From Platanthera guangdongensis (taxonomy: Eukaryota > Streptophyta > Magnoliopsida > Asparagales > Orchidaceae): a DNA stretch of 64,000 nucleotides. Within the stretch, counting starts at the first letter, position 1. Every line of letters begins with the position of its first letter. Under the pieces are notes generated by a model. It was given only the letters and a program-made list of their open reading frames with translations. It did not search any database and was not told the origin of the DNA. The DNA lies in the NCBI GenBank assembly GCA_039583875.1, contig CM077149.1:23573194-23637193 (forward strand). The letters are read 5' to 3'. Both the position numbers and the translations under genes were made by a program. Of the stretch, positions 33,283-45,019 are shown one piece after another.

Positions 33283-34745
33283 GCAGAGGAAGAGCGCGCC
33301 ATGCTGGCCGAGCCGATTAGGGAGGAGGTAGAGAAGGTGCTGGAGGCGGGTTTTATCTCGGAGATCTAGTATCCAGGCTGGGTCTCCAATGTTGTAATGG
33401 TGAAAAATCCAGGAGGGGGCTGGCGTCTATTTATCGATTTGTCAATGTTGAATAAAACTTGCCTGAAGGATTGCTACCCCTTGCCTCAAATCAACGCGCT
33501 GGTTGATTCCGCCATCGGGTTTCCTGTGATGAGTTTTCTTGATGCTTTTTCAGGGTATCACCAGATCCGGATACATCCCCCCAACTGTCGGGACGTCTCT
33601 TTCATAACTAGTGACAGCTGATATAGCTACAAGATGATGCCCTTCAGCCTCAAGAATGCAGGCGCGACTTATCAGAGGATGATGGATCAAATCTTCAAGG
33701 GGCAGAAGGGGTGGAACTTGGAGGTTTATGTGGATGACCTCCTCATCAAGAGTAAAAGTGTTGCGGAACACATAACGGATCTGGTGGAGACCTTCGCTAC
33801 CATGAGGAAGTACAGGATGTGACTCAACCCAGCCAAGTGCATCTTCAGTGCAGGAAGGGGGAAATTTCTAGGTCACCTCCTCACTCCCAGTGGGGTGGAA
33901 CCTAATCCAGACAAGGTGAAGGCCATTCTGGAGATGACATCGCCAAGGGATCCTAAGGAAGTTCAAAGGCTGACTGGAAGGCTGGTAGGCCTCAGCCGTT
34001 TTTTGTCCAAGGCAGTGGAGAAGTGCTCTCCGTTTTTCAAGACCCTTCGCAGGAATCATAAGTTCGAGTGGACGATGGAGTGAGAGGAGGCTTTCGAAAA
34101 GCTCCAGCAACAGCTAACCCAAGCTCCTCTCCTCCAGGGCCCGTGACGTAATGAGGATCTATTTCTCTATCTAGGAGTCGGGGCGGAAGTAGTTAGCTCG
34201 ATGTTTGTCCGGGAGGAGGGCAAGAGGCAGCTTCTTATCTACTATGTTAGTAGAGTGCTTCGGCAGGCGGAGATGGGGTACCCTATTTTGGAGAAGCTGG
34301 TGTTCGCTTTGGTGGTTTCGGCTCGAAGGCTCCGTCCATATTTTCAAACTCACTCCATCATGGTCGTCTCCGATCATCCTCTACGGAGTATCCTGGATGA
34401 AGTGTAGCACTCTGGCAGGCTGGCAAAGTTCGAGATATAAGGGCCTTCACCGACTCGATGGTAGTCACGTCCCAGATCAGAGGCGAGTTCGAGGTGAACG
34501 ATGCGATTTTGCAGCGGTACTTGATCAAGGTGAAAGGTCTGATCGGGGGCTTTCAATCTTTCTTTGTCGAGCACGTACCCCGAGAGGAGAATTTAGAAGC
34601 TGACTATCTTGCCAAATACGGTCCCCGGGCTGGGGTGATCGTGACTGAACTTTTCCGACCATCCATCGAGGAAGGGGAGAAGATGGAGAAAGAGCAGAGA
34701 GTGTCTTGGAAGGATCCGTTTGTTTCTTTCCTGACAACGTGTTAG
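33283..34745 (+). pseudogene. Reverse transcriptase and RNase H of element D, several stops
   Basis: Reverse transcriptase motifs run in one frame: AEPIREEVEKVLEAGFI, NPGGGWRLFIDLSMLNK, FLDAFSGYHQI, FSLKNAGATYQR, YVDDLLIKSK (catalytic YVDD present), FLGHLLTPSGVEPNPDK. Stops interrupt at about 33370, 33619, 33820, 34081, 34144 and 34405. The TGA after YRM at 33820 sits where an Arg is usual (CGA to TGA). RNase H follows (34150-34700; YPILEKLVFALV, then VNDAILQRYLIKVKG in another frame). Confidence 0.88.
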
Positions 34746-35959
34746 TTTCCAGCCAGTGAGGGAGACCAGAGGAAGTTTTGCTACAAAGCCGCCTACTATT
34801 TGCTTCAAGAAGGAGAACTCTACCGCAAGACCATTTCAGGTCCTCTAGCTCGATGCCTGTCAGAAATTGAAGTACCTCGCATCCTGGAGGAGATTCACTC
34901 AGGAGAGTGTGGCAGTCACTCAGGGACTCGCACTTTTGAACAAAGGATTATAAGGCATGGATACTTCTGGCCCACCATTGGGAAGGATGCAGAGGCCTTC
35001 TCCAAAAAGTGCCTCTAGGCCAGCTCTTCGCAACTCTTCAACTACAACCAGCTCAGCATCTTCGCTCGATCACAGCTCCATGGACCTTCGCCATCTGGGG
35101 AATGGACTTGATCGGCCCCTTTCCTCAGGCCAACGGGCAGAGGAAGTTCATGCATGTCATGATCGACTACTTCTCCAAGTGGATCGAGGCAAAAGCCTTG
35201 GCCAAAACCACGTCGCAGATCGTGAAGAACTTCATTTGGGGAGAAATTGCATGCAGGTTCGGGATTCCTCTAGCCATCGTCACCGACAATGGGCCGCAGT
35301 TCGCCAGTTTGGAGTTAGAGGACTTCTACAAGCAGCTAGGGATGGATCTTCGATTCGACTCTGTGCATCATCCTCGGAGCAACAGACAGATGGAGGCAGC
35401 CAACAAGTTGATCATCAACCTTTTAAAGAAGAAAGTCACCAACTTGAAAGGCAATTGGGCGGACCAGCTCCCCTCGGTTCTCTGTGCTTTGAGGACAGCT
35501 CCAAACTCGGGTACGGGGGAAACTCCTTTCAAGTTATCCCACGGGTCCGAGGCACTCATCCCAGTGGAGTTCAAGGTTCGGAGCCTGAGAGTTATATCAG
35601 CTGGAGATGGCGGCGAAGAATGGCGCATGGAGAATGAGGACGCCCAAAGACTCTCACTGAATTTCATAGAAGTGCTTCGTGACTTGGCCTCCATCCGCCA
35701 AGAGGAGATCAAGCGGCGCATGGCGAAGCACATCGACAAAAATGTCCACCTAAAGCTTTTTCTTGTCGGAGATCTGGTTATGAAGAAGGTGGACACCGCA
35801 GGAAGAGGAGCAACAATTGGCAAGCTACATCCAAATTGGGAAGGTCTGTTCATTATCCAGGAAGCCTTGGCCACCAGAGGCTATTATCTGCAGGATCAGG
35901 TTGGAGAGCAGCTGGGAGGTACTTGGAGCGGGGATGACCTGAAAAGGTTCTATCCTTAG
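34746..35959 (+). pseudogene. Integrase of element D, core domain intact, zinc domain frameshifted
   Basis: The zinc domain (34800-35018) shows HSGECGSHSGTRTF and RHGYFWPTIGKDAE. The frame changes near 35010. The main frame (35009-35959) holds the core: D (WGMDLIGPF), D (TDNGPQFAS) and E (SNRQMEAANKL), then GNWADQLPSVLCALRTAP and a C-terminal chromatin-side region ending FYP. The DDE triad is complete and the 316 codons are open. Integrase joins element DNA to the genome. Confidence 0.92.
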
Positions 35960-36115
35960 CGGCCAATGATGTATTTTGTTTGTACATGCTTTCACATATA
36001 TACAATGGCCGTTATTTTGCTTTTGTTCATTCTTTTTTCATCTCAAGTCTTCTGGGAACTCAAGGTGTTGCTCCAGGATCGATCCGAGAAGTCGGCCGTC
36101 AACTTGTTCCCCCTC

Positions 36116-36722
36116 GATAGCCTAGTTCGGACGATGGGACGATGCATCGGGATGTAAGCGTCCTTGTAAGACCGGACCCCTGCATTGACGGCCGAGATCA
36201 GCTCTCCCCTTGCATGTCGGCCTAGCTACTCCCGATTGCATCTCTCCTCCGACTGGAGGAACTAGCGGGAACAGGTTTGGACTCCAGCCCCTTGCATCCG
36301 AGGAAGGATCAACCTTGCAGAGCTCTCCTTTCGGGCAACGACCCTTCAGCTTATATTTCAAAGGCAGGATAACTAGCCAGAGAGCCAGGGTAGGCCTAAG
36401 GGAATATGTTAGTCGCGAGTGCGTCCTGGAGGACCCTCTGAAGAGCATAACCCCTCGCTTTTGCATTTGCGCTCATAGCCAGTTGGCAGAGCTGAAAGTG
36501 ATCGTAGCGGTTGGATTGGGGAACGTGCCTCCGACCAGTTTCTCGTAGATAGCCTAGTTCGGACGATGGGACGATGCCTCGGGATATAAGCGCCTTTGTA
36601 TGACCGGACCCCTGCATTGACGACCGAGATCAGCTCCCCCCTTGCATGTCGGCCTAGCTACCCCCAATTGCATCTCTCCACCGACTAGAGGAACTATCAG
36701 GAACAGGGTTGGATGCCAACCT
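36116..36722. repeat. Two copies of a ~175-base unit, 432 bases apart (element D)
   Basis: GATAGCCTAGTTCGGACGAT begins at 36116 and at 36548. The copies stay similar for about 175 bases (GACCGGACCCCTGCATTGACG and GGCCTAGCTAC are landmarks). They lie just 3' of pol. The intervening 250 bases show nothing recognisable. Confidence 0.85.
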
Positions 36723-36833
36723 CCCAACTCGACGTCGGCGAGATCATTGTTCGATTTCTGGTTTCTTCATCCTCAAAGATATTAATGTGCTTAATCCGTT
36801 TTCAAACTCTTGAAGCAGCAGGAAAAACATATC

Positions 36834-38225
36834 AAGTCCTCGAGTGGTAGGTCCTCGTAAGTCCAAGTCCCTGCACGAGCTCCTCTCCCGCACATTGTCC
36901 CACGACCTCCTCGAGTGAGATCAAGATCCTCGCTGGAGTGATTCCATAGTCCGAGATCTCTGTATGAGCTCCTCTCCTGCAGACCGACTACATGCCTCCC
37001 CGAGTCGACCTACACCACTCTATTTGAGCGAGGCTCCTGAGAGCTGTCGACTCCAACAAATGCTCAAGTCCTCGAGTGGCAGGTCCTCGTAAGTCCAAGT
37101 CCCTGCACGAGTTCCTCTCCTGCACATTGGCCAACGACCTCCTCGAGTGAGATCAAGATCCTTGCTGGAGTGATGCCGTAGTTCGAGATCTCTGTACGAG
37201 CTCCTCTCCTGCAGACCAACTACTTGCCTCCCCGAGTCGACCTACACCACTCTAGTTGAGTGAGGCTCTTGAGAGCTGTCGACTCCAACAAACGCTCATG
37301 TCCTTGAGTGGCAGGTCCTCGTAAGTCCAAGTCCCTGCACGAGCTCCTCTCCTGCATATTGGCCAACGACCTCCTCGAGTGAGATCAAGATCCTCGCTGG
37401 AGTGATCTCGTAGTCCGAGATCTCTGTACGAGCTCCTCTCCTGCAGGCCGACTACTTGCCTCCCCGAGTCGACCTACACCACTCTAGTTGAGCGAGGCTC
37501 CTGAGAGCTGTCGACTCCAACAAACGCTCAAGTCCTCGAGTGGTAGGTCCTCGTAAGTCCAAGTCCCTACACGAGCTCCTCTCCTTCACATTGGCCAATG
37601 ACCTCCTCGAGTGAGATCAAGATCCTCGCAGGAGTGATGCCATAGTCCGAGATCTCTGTACGAGCTCCTCTCCTGCAGACCGACTACTTTCCTCCACGAG
37701 TCGACCTACACCACTCTAGTTGAGCGAGGCTCCTGAGAGCTGTCGACTCCAACAAACGCTCAAGTCCTCGAGTGATAGGTCCTCGTAAGTCCAAGTCTCT
37801 GCACGAGCTCCTTTCCTGCACATTGGTTAACAACCTCCTCGAGTGAGAACAAGTTCCTAGCTGGAGTGATGCCGTAGTCCGAGATCTCTGTATGAGCTCC
37901 TCTCCTGCAGACCGACTACTTGCCTCCCCGAGTCAACTTACACCACTCTAGTTGAGCAGGGCTCCTGAGAGCTGTCGACTCTAACAATGCTCCAGTACTC
38001 GAGTGGTAGGTCCTCGTAAGTCCAAGTCCCTGCACGGGCTGCTCCCCTGCATATTGGCCAACGACCTCCTCGAGTGAGACCAAGTCCCTCGCTGGAGTGA
38101 TGGCATAGTCCGAGACCTTTGTATGAGCTCCACTCCTGCAGACCGACTACTTGCCTCTCCGAGTCAACTAGTTCCCACCCCCAGTTGAGCATGGCTCCTG
38201 CAAGGTGTCGACTAACTACCATCCC
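36834..38225. repeat. 232-base tandem repeat, six copies (element D)
   Basis: Unit starts are at 36834, 37066, 37298, 37530, 37762 and about 37993, a period of 232 bases, with a decayed partial copy beyond 38200. Each unit contains two diverged half-copies of ACGAGCTCCTCTCCTGCA. Such 3' minisatellite-like arrays are common in Tat-type elements and can seed satellites. Confidence 0.93.
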
Positions 38226-38334
38226 CAGTTGAGCTTGTCTCTTGCTGGGTGTCAACTACTCCCAACCACAAATCAGGCTCAGCTCCTCACAGGATGTCAC
38301 TCTTGGAGACGAAATAAATCATACAGGAGTGGAC

Positions 38335-38600
38335 AGACTCTGGTGAGTATGCGAGCAGATATTTGGCGAGTATGCGAGCAGATATGGGGCGAGTATGCAA
38401 ACAGGTATTGGCGAGTATGCGAGTACGCTACGGCGAATATATGTGCAAGTCATAGGCGATTATCGGGATGTGAGCTATGAAGAGTGATTATGGTCGTGCG
38501 AGTACATTTTACGCGACTATGCATGATGCCAACATAGATAAAACGAGCCTATGAGCCTAGCGAGTATCATCAGCAAGCAAGTATGAAAGAAGAAAAACAC
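38335..38600. repeat. Short degenerate GCGAGTATG repeats (element D)
   Basis: About four to five units of 25-30 bases with the core GGCGAGTATGCGAGCAGAT, fading to the right. They lie at the 3' end of the antisense gene. Confidence 0.75.
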
Positions 38601-38717
38601 AACATGGTACTTCAGACTTGTATTTATATTTTTTCAAAAAATTTACAAGTTGCAAAGGTATCTATTACAAAATATCGCTAACTGGAATTCGCGAGTATGA
38701 CAAATATCCTCGAGCAA

Positions 38718-40651
38718 CTAGGACTCATCGTCACCAGTATCAGGCCGATATTCCTCATCTCCAATGCCAGCATCCTCTTCCTCGCCACTTTCCTCGCTCT
38801 CCTCCTCGCCGCTGCCACTGCCGCTACTGCTGCTACCACTACCGCTGCTGCTGGAGCTCGCCGACGGTGAGGGTATGCGATCTGGCAAGATTGTTGCCTC
38901 AACGAGCAGCTCGGGGATCAGCTCGTCTACGGTGAACTGCTTCTCCCCCTCGTCAAGCTTCCCGCTGATCCTCAGCCTCGCGAGCACGACATTGCCGGCC
39001 GCACGGGCTATCTCACGGCAAACCGACAACCTCTCCTCCCACAAGATGCGAGATCACTTGATGGCATAGTGAGGATCGTCCTCTGGCCGCGGTTGAGGAG
39101 CAGAGGAACTCACACCGGCTTCTAAGATGGCCAGGAGAGATTCCATCTCGGTTGCGCGAACTTGGGCTGCCTCCAGATCAGCCTGAGACTTGGTGAGCTT
39201 TGCCTCATACACAGAAAGCTTCTTGGCGGTTTCTAGCTCGACAACCTGCGACAAAGAACGAAGTCAGCAAAAAGAATCCAAGTGTGACAACATCAACATC
39301 GCGCGCCGGGGGGAGACTTAACTCATAATCTCGCCAGCGAGTGGATTCCATACAGAGATCAATCACCTTCTTGCAGACGATCTTCAAGGCCTTAATCCTC
39401 TCCAGCATCCTCCTCGCCGCGAAGTGATTTAGTTTGACGGCTCGTGCGAGCGAGCAGGCTGCCTGCTGGGCGAGTTCCTCCTCGCTGAGGTCCAGCATTG
39501 ACTCGGCGTCGCCTCGCCCGTACATCGCATGGAGGATGGCGAAGGCCTCCCCCTTGTTCTCCCCGTCCTCCGCCTAGGAGGGGAGGTTGGTGCTCAACGT
39601 CACTAGAGGCTCCTCCGCCGACCAAGTCACCAACGGGCGACCATCGTCGTCCACCGCATCCAGCCCCAGGTTGAAGTTGGGGTGGAAGTGGGGGAGCCGA
39701 GCATGGAGCGGTGACTCCTTATCATTAGGTCATGGTGACGACACCTTCTGCTTTTTGGTCGTGGGGCCAGGCGACCTGGCCTTGCCCTTGCCCTTGGCGT
39801 GCCTTTTCTTCTCGCCGAAGTCAGCCAGCGAGTGGGGATCATGTAGAGAGGTGGCGACTTCCTTCGCTGGAGGGAGTGGCTTCTCTGGAAGCTCGAACGG
39901 CACTGCAAGATGGCGAGTTAGTTAGTATTGCCCTTCTCAACGCACGACGAGTATAGAAACAAAGTGATTCTCGCCCAAGCTTACCCTCCTTGGAATGTAT
40001 CTCCAACAAGGTGTTGACATTTAGTCGCTAGAAAATGACGTCGAACCGGCGACCTCGGAACGACTCGACGAGCTGCTCGCGAACGCCCTCCAATATCGGT
40101 GGGAGGAAGGCGACGTCGGCAGGTTGGTGCGGCCTTCCCAGGATGCCATCAAAGTCGCCCTCGATGACGATTATCAGCTCGCTCCATTGGTGGACATTGT
40201 TCGCCGTCCCCACCAGAGTGCAGACATGGCAACTGAAGTAGACCACGCCCTCGGAAGTCGCCGCAAAGGCAAAGATCTTCCGAAAGATGGAGAGGTCGAA
40301 GGCGACCCTCTCCTCGCGCAAATAACATAGAAACCCCAAGATAATCGCGACGCCATTGCGGCTGATCTGCGTGGGGACTATGCCAAAATATCGCAGAATC
40401 TTGCAATACTCTGGCCATAGGGGAAGTCGCAGGTCGGCGTCAAAGTGACGAAGGGGAAGGACCAGCGCGCCCTTGATATATGTGTTGAGTCGCTCGCTGC
40501 GTCTCAGATGCCTGGCCGAGTATCCCTCGGGGAGGAGACTTTCCCTAAAGCTCTCTATGTCACGCTCGGTGGTGATCGACTTCTTGAAAGCCGCATCCGC
40601 AAAATTGGCGGCATGGGCTTGTCGGTGAGCACTGGTGTCATCTTCCACCAT
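38718..40651 (-). pseudogene. Antisense gene of element D with Transposase_28-like domain, intron-containing
   Basis: It starts at ATG 40651 (MVEDDTSAHRQ) and is open for about 207 codons. This part resembles the putative gypsy-type transposon family (Transposase_28): ESLLPEGYSARHL, ADLRLPLWPEYCKILRYFG, NGVAIILGFLCYL. After a TAG at 40028 the frame continues to a plausible donor (GAGG/GTAAGC, about 39986). Acceptors end in TTGCAG (about 39905) and TCGCAG (about 39250) and join Pro/Lys-rich sequence, then LDLSEEELAQQ, then a coiled-coil-like stretch (KLSVYEAKLTKSQADLEAAQ) and a Ser/Glu/Gly-rich acidic tail. A TGA at 39054-39056 may come from CGA. The gene runs against gag-pol. Antisense extra ORFs are known in Tat elements; the function is not known. 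Confidence 0.72.
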
Positions 40652-41181
40652 TTCTGCGAGTTTGGCGAGAAAAAAAGAGAAAAGACCGAGGAAAGAAGAA
40701 AATGCCGGAACGCGCGAGCAGTGACAGATACTCGCGTTATAGAGATTATAAAGTGAAACAGCATACTTATGTCCCACCTACCACTTCTATTTACAGGCGC
40801 CACGGGGGGGGGGGGGGGGGGATACCTGCATTTCAGCGAGTATCGGCCAAAGTCGCAATGATCTGAACCTGCAGAATAAACTCGGCACATTCCAGAAAAG
40901 ACATCGCATAATCATTAAAGAAAGGAAAACTCAATAATAGCGCGAGATCCAAACTCGCTTTGTTACAATCAAATAATATTCATAAAGTCGCACTCGACGA
41001 GCTACAAATAAAAGAAAAGAAAATTCCTAAGTCCTCGGAGGTCTCTCTGGAGGGTGAGGATGTCGCCCTACCCAGCCCATCTCGCGCGCCCACCGAAATT
41101 GCTCCGTTGCCCAAGCCGCAACTGCTCCTCCATCCTCGTCAGTCGGCCGATAGAGCCCATACTCGCACGGATCCCGACAAG

Positions 41182-42759
41182 CTAGTGGAGCACAAGCTGG
41201 AGGCGATGGTTGTTCAGCGCCAGCTGGCGATCTTTCTTCTTTACCATGTTGAAGCGGGCTTCATAGCTCTCTAGAGTACTCTTGAGCTCTTCCATCTTCG
41301 ACATCCGCACTTCCAACGATGATATTCGGCGATGAGGCTCGCAGATCGCCAGCTGGTCAAACTTTCTCTCCAGCTCCAGGTAGGCGCGAGCGACAACGTG
41401 GCAATATTCCATGCCCGCCAACCCAATGGAGTCGATGAAGGCCGCCCCTGGAGTCGCCAGCCGATCTATCAACAAAAGAAAGTTGCCAGATTAGACAGGG
41501 TACTTAGCCTCCCTATGCGTTATCAATAGCAATACATACCGCGGCGAGGAGATCTAGATCGGCGAGGAGAGGATCCGCGAGTTGGCTCATCTCGCCGGCT
41601 CGAAGATGGCCCACCAGCATGCTCGGCCGTCTTACCTTGCCCGTGCCCCCCTTTTCCATAATCCGCAACTCTTGGCGGAAAGTAGCTCGGCCGCAGCCTG
41701 ACCGGCTTACAGCTCGCGGAATGTGATGAAGGAGGCGGGGGGAGCGACAAACTCATCGGTGGCTGAGTATTCTTCAGTGGAGGAGGAGGAGGAAGTCATA
41801 TTGTGGAGACTTAAGAAGGTGCGACCAGAGGCGGCGGCAACGGCAAGGATGCGGTTACCGACTGGATTGTGGCGACGTTTGTAAGAGGTGGCGGCGGGGG
41901 TAGCGAGGAGCTCGCCTCGGGCAGAGAATACCTCGGCGGAGGCAGTGCAGAACTCGCCGCAGGCGGAGCAGAACTCCTCGCAGTCAGCGCAGAACTCGCC
42001 GGGAGGCCCTTGCTCATCGGCGGATCCTTCTTGGGCAGAGGGTCCTTCGGCAAAGGATCCTTGCTTGCAAGGGTCATCTTCCTCGGCGGAGGATTCTTCG
42101 ACGACAGTTCCTTGCTCACCGAAGGAACTGAGGCCTCAGATGTTATTTTGCCGTCGATATTGATCCGCACCGTGTGCGCGGTCTTTACTGGTCTCCCAGC
42201 AGGAAGGGCGACCAGTGGCGCGGAGCTCAACGAGGCGACATTCAAAATCGTGTCAGCGCCCCCAAGGGAGAATCTGCAAGTATCATGATCAAGTTAGCGA
42301 GCAATGGAAACGACCGTCAGAGCAAGAAAGCATCTCGACAAATATGACAACTGGCAAGTCGACGATTTCAACCTACTGCGGCACCAGATTGGAGCCGAGT
42401 TCCGGGGCCAGGGTCATGGCGAGCTCAGGGATGACGAGCGAGTCAAGGAAACTCGCATCAGATACGACGACATTGGGAATGTCGTCAAGTCCCAGGTCAT
42501 TGAGAAACTGTTGCATGCTGCCAGAGCGCACGAGTTTGCTGGTGGAAGCTGCTGTTTGAGAAAGAGGTGGCGGTGAGTTATCGTCACCAGAGGCGGGTTT
42601 CTTCTTGGACTTTTTAACTTTATTCTTCTTGAGGTGGGGGGGGGGGGGGGGTAAGTCGGCAACGACATCCTCCTCGCGCAGTCTTTTCGGTTTAGCGACA
42701 CCAAGAGCACCGGTTAGCGCGGCGAGACTGTCATGAAGAAACTTTGCAGCGTCCGACAT
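41182..42759 (-). pseudogene. Second antisense ORF cluster of element D, Pro/Lys-rich with coiled coil
   Basis: ATG 42759 (MSDAAKFLHDSLAALTG) begins 128 open codons with a poly-Pro run encoded by the G-run at 42636-42651 and a KKNKVKKSKKK basic patch. After a gap with an acceptor-like ACTTGCAG (about 42275) a Pro/Ser-rich frame continues (42245-41811, with a repeat of SKDPLPK type), then 41756-41523, then a coiled-coil-like end (41475-41182; RISSLEVRMSKMEELKSTLE). The layout of basic/Pro-rich part plus coiled coil mirrors the end of the other antisense gene. It may be a diverged duplicate or another exon set of the same gene. No catalytic motif is seen. Confidence 0.55.
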
Positions 42760-42912
42760 TATACGCTAGTTCTGAAGATCCGGCTAAAGAACCAGGCCCC
42801 CCTATTTATAGAGATTGGCAGGCAGTTACAAGATGCGAGCAACCCATATACTCGGCACAACAACTCGCCGAATAAGTGTTGGATAATTCTTTCCGAGCTC
42901 CTACGTCTCTCC

Positions 42913-42925
42913 GAAAGAGCGGGGA
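42913..42925 (+). other. Polypurine tract of element D
   Basis: GAAAGAGCGGGGA lies three bases before the 3' LTR start at 42929. Confidence 0.75.
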
Positions 42926-42928
42926 TTT

Positions 42929-43550
42929 TGTACAACCCGTATTCGTCGAGAGTGGGTCCTACCATAGCCAGGTCAACAGAAGTCAAGGTCAACAAGTCAA
43001 GACAGGAGTCAAAGTTAGCATTCAAGATCGCGGAAGGCCTGGGCTAGTACAGGAGAGCTCCCCTCGCATACTCGCCAGGTAGGCGACTAGGCGAGATACT
43101 CGCCCAGCCCATGCGAGTTCCTCTGGAAGTCTCTTAGTCCCCAGGGGGTGGGGTATAAATATGACCCCACCCTATCTTTGGATTTGCCTATAAATAGGAC
43201 CCCAGGGGTACGAGGTGAGACACTTGAAATCCTCGGCAGGATACTCGCGCGCTTCATTTTTGGGATACTAGCTAAATATTTGGATTACTTTTCCTTGGAG
43301 AGCAAGTCACGACCTTGCAACTTCGCCGGCTAGCTTCCCTCGTACCAAGTTCGACCATCTTTGGTTGAGAAGGGGATGCTCCTTTCAAGCATTCAGGTAC
43401 GTGGTGTGGCCTTCCTGCCACAACATCTGGTGTCCTGTTTGACCTGTCCCTTCTTTCTGGTCACCCTAGCCGTCCGATCTAGCTTCTGAACCGGTAACCT
43501 TAGGAGACTTTGGTCCGAATTCTGAGGTTAGGATTTTCCTGGCTTCAACA
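42929..43550 (+). repeat. 3' LTR of element D
   Basis: It runs from TGTACAACCCG to GGCTTCAACA, 622 bases, matching 30201-30786. A short duplication around 43150-43205 (GACCCCA twice, with TATAAATA) is absent from the 5' copy and contains a possible TATA box. Confidence 0.92.
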
Positions 43551-44759
43551 AGCAGGGTATTCTTTAGGTTCCTCTTCAGCAATAAAAATAAGCCCAATGT
43601 AAACTTCATCTTCTTCTCTGTCTGACACAGAGGAAGAGTCAGACCAGGTCTTCTTCTTCTTGGCCATAAGGGACTTCTCCTTCTTCTTTCCCTTATGGTG
43701 ATTCTTCACACTTTCTTCTTTCCTCTTCACTGGGTAGTCAGCAACTACATGCCCATGTTTGCTACAGCAAAAACAAATAATGTTAGCGGAAGATTGTTTA
43801 TTAGAGTTAGGAGCACACCTGTCCTTATTAGAGGATTTCCTTCTATGCTGAGAGGAGTAAGATGACCTTCTGTTCTTCCAATGCCCCTTCTTTGTGAATT
43901 TCTGAAACTGCCTGGAGAAGGCAACAATACCCTCATCAGATGTATAACTGTCAGATGAGCAGGACCTTGAGCTCTCAGATTCTGACACAACAGTTCTCAT
44001 TAGAGAGATCTTCCTTCTTCTCATAGTTGAAGCATCAGCTTTGAAATCCATAGTTTTCTCCTTGCTCTGTGTCTTGCTGCTCTTCTCTTCTTCTTCCTTC
44101 CTTGCAGCAAGCTGCATCTCATAGGACAGTAGCTTTCCAAATAGTGTTGGAGGTGGTTTGTCAGCTAGCTTGCCCATCTCCTTGATGGCACAAATCTTTG
44201 TGTCACAATCCTTGGTGAGGGACCTGAGAAATTTGTCATTCAACTCATAGGTGCTGAATACCCTTCGATAAGTTCTCAGTTCATTAAATGCTCTGAAAAA
44301 TCTTTCAAAACTTTCAACAATGCCCTCAGACTTTCCTTGTCTGAAGGCCTCATACTCCTAGTTGAGCATGGATTTCCTGTCATCCCTCACCTCTTCTGAA
44401 CCCTCCATAAACACCACTAGGGTATCCCACATCTCCTTGGATGTCTTGCATTGCACCAGATTCTGGAATGTACAATCATCTACTGCACTGATAATGATAT
44501 TTTGAGCTCTCTTATCCATGGAGGCAAGGAGGAGCTCATCCTTGTTCATTTCTTCATATGATTTAGGAGTCTGGATGTTGGCATCCAGAACTAAGATCTT
44601 CATGGGGATGAAGGGTCCCTCTTGGACTTTGATGTAGATCTTAGGGTTAGCAGTTTCCATGAACAGCCTGACCTTTTCCTTCCAAATCCCAAACCCTTCC
44701 TTTCTACAGATTGACAACTTCATGGCTGCCAATTCCTTGTAGTTTACACCAGACCCCAT
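43551..44759 (-). pseudogene. gag N-terminal half of element C
   Basis: The ATG at 44759 starts MGSGVNYKELAAMKLSICRK, close to the gag of B. It has the gag_2-like domain (SKEMWDTLVVFMEGSEEVR), a stop at 44357, a further frame 44243-43551 and a zinc knuckle CFCCSKHGHVVADY whose last Cys is Tyr (TGC to TAC). It ends at YPA where element D entered. Confidence 0.9.
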
Positions 44760-44821
44760 TCTTTATATTATAATTAACCTTGGAGGTATACTCAGATTGT
44801 TATACCCTTTTGAGTATTCTT

Positions 44822-44833
44822 CCTCTGATACCA
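44822..44833 (-). other. Primer binding site of element C (initiator Met tRNA)
   Basis: The minus strand reads TGGTATCAGAGG two bases after the LTR end, 11 of 12 matching the initiator Met complement. Confidence 0.88.
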
Positions 44834-44835
44834 CT

Positions 44836-45019
44836 TGAATGTTATTTAACTTTAGGTTAGCTAATCACCTAGAGTGGGGGGGGGGGGTGAATAAGTCTTT
44901 GAGCTTTCAATAAATCTTTTGTTGTTTTTAAGTTGTTCTATCTAGAGCTTGTCCTTAAATCCTGCAATCACAAAGAAAAACAATCACACACAACAAACAC
45001 CAGGATTTATACTGGTTCC
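44836..45019 (-). repeat. 5' LTR of element C, 3' portion
   Basis: On the minus strand this is the end of the LTR (...AACATTCA at 44836) with the conserved TATTCACCCCC run (44876-44891, here 12 C). It is cut at 45019 by element E. The rest continues at 56900. Confidence 0.88.

Larger units (their letters stand above)
30201..43550 (+). mobile_element. Element D: Ty3/gypsy Tat/Retand-like retrotransposon with antisense ORFs
   Basis: LTRs of 586 and 622 bases flank a 12-kb interior. It has a tRNA-Phe primer site, gag, protease, reverse transcriptase, RNase H and integrase in gypsy order, a long repeat-rich 3' region, and antisense ORFs before the 3' LTR. Long 3' regions with extra, often antisense ORFs are known in the Tat lineage (Retand, Grande, Ogre type). 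The target duplication is AGTAG (30196-30200) against AGCAG (43551-43555), with one mismatch. The LTR copies differ at about 11 of the first 130 bases and the coding part has many stops, so the copy is old. Confidence 0.9.

Noticed and set aside
34957..35637. 226-codon ORF overlapping integrase of D
   Set aside because: It is a frame shadow; the other frame has the intact DDE integrase core.
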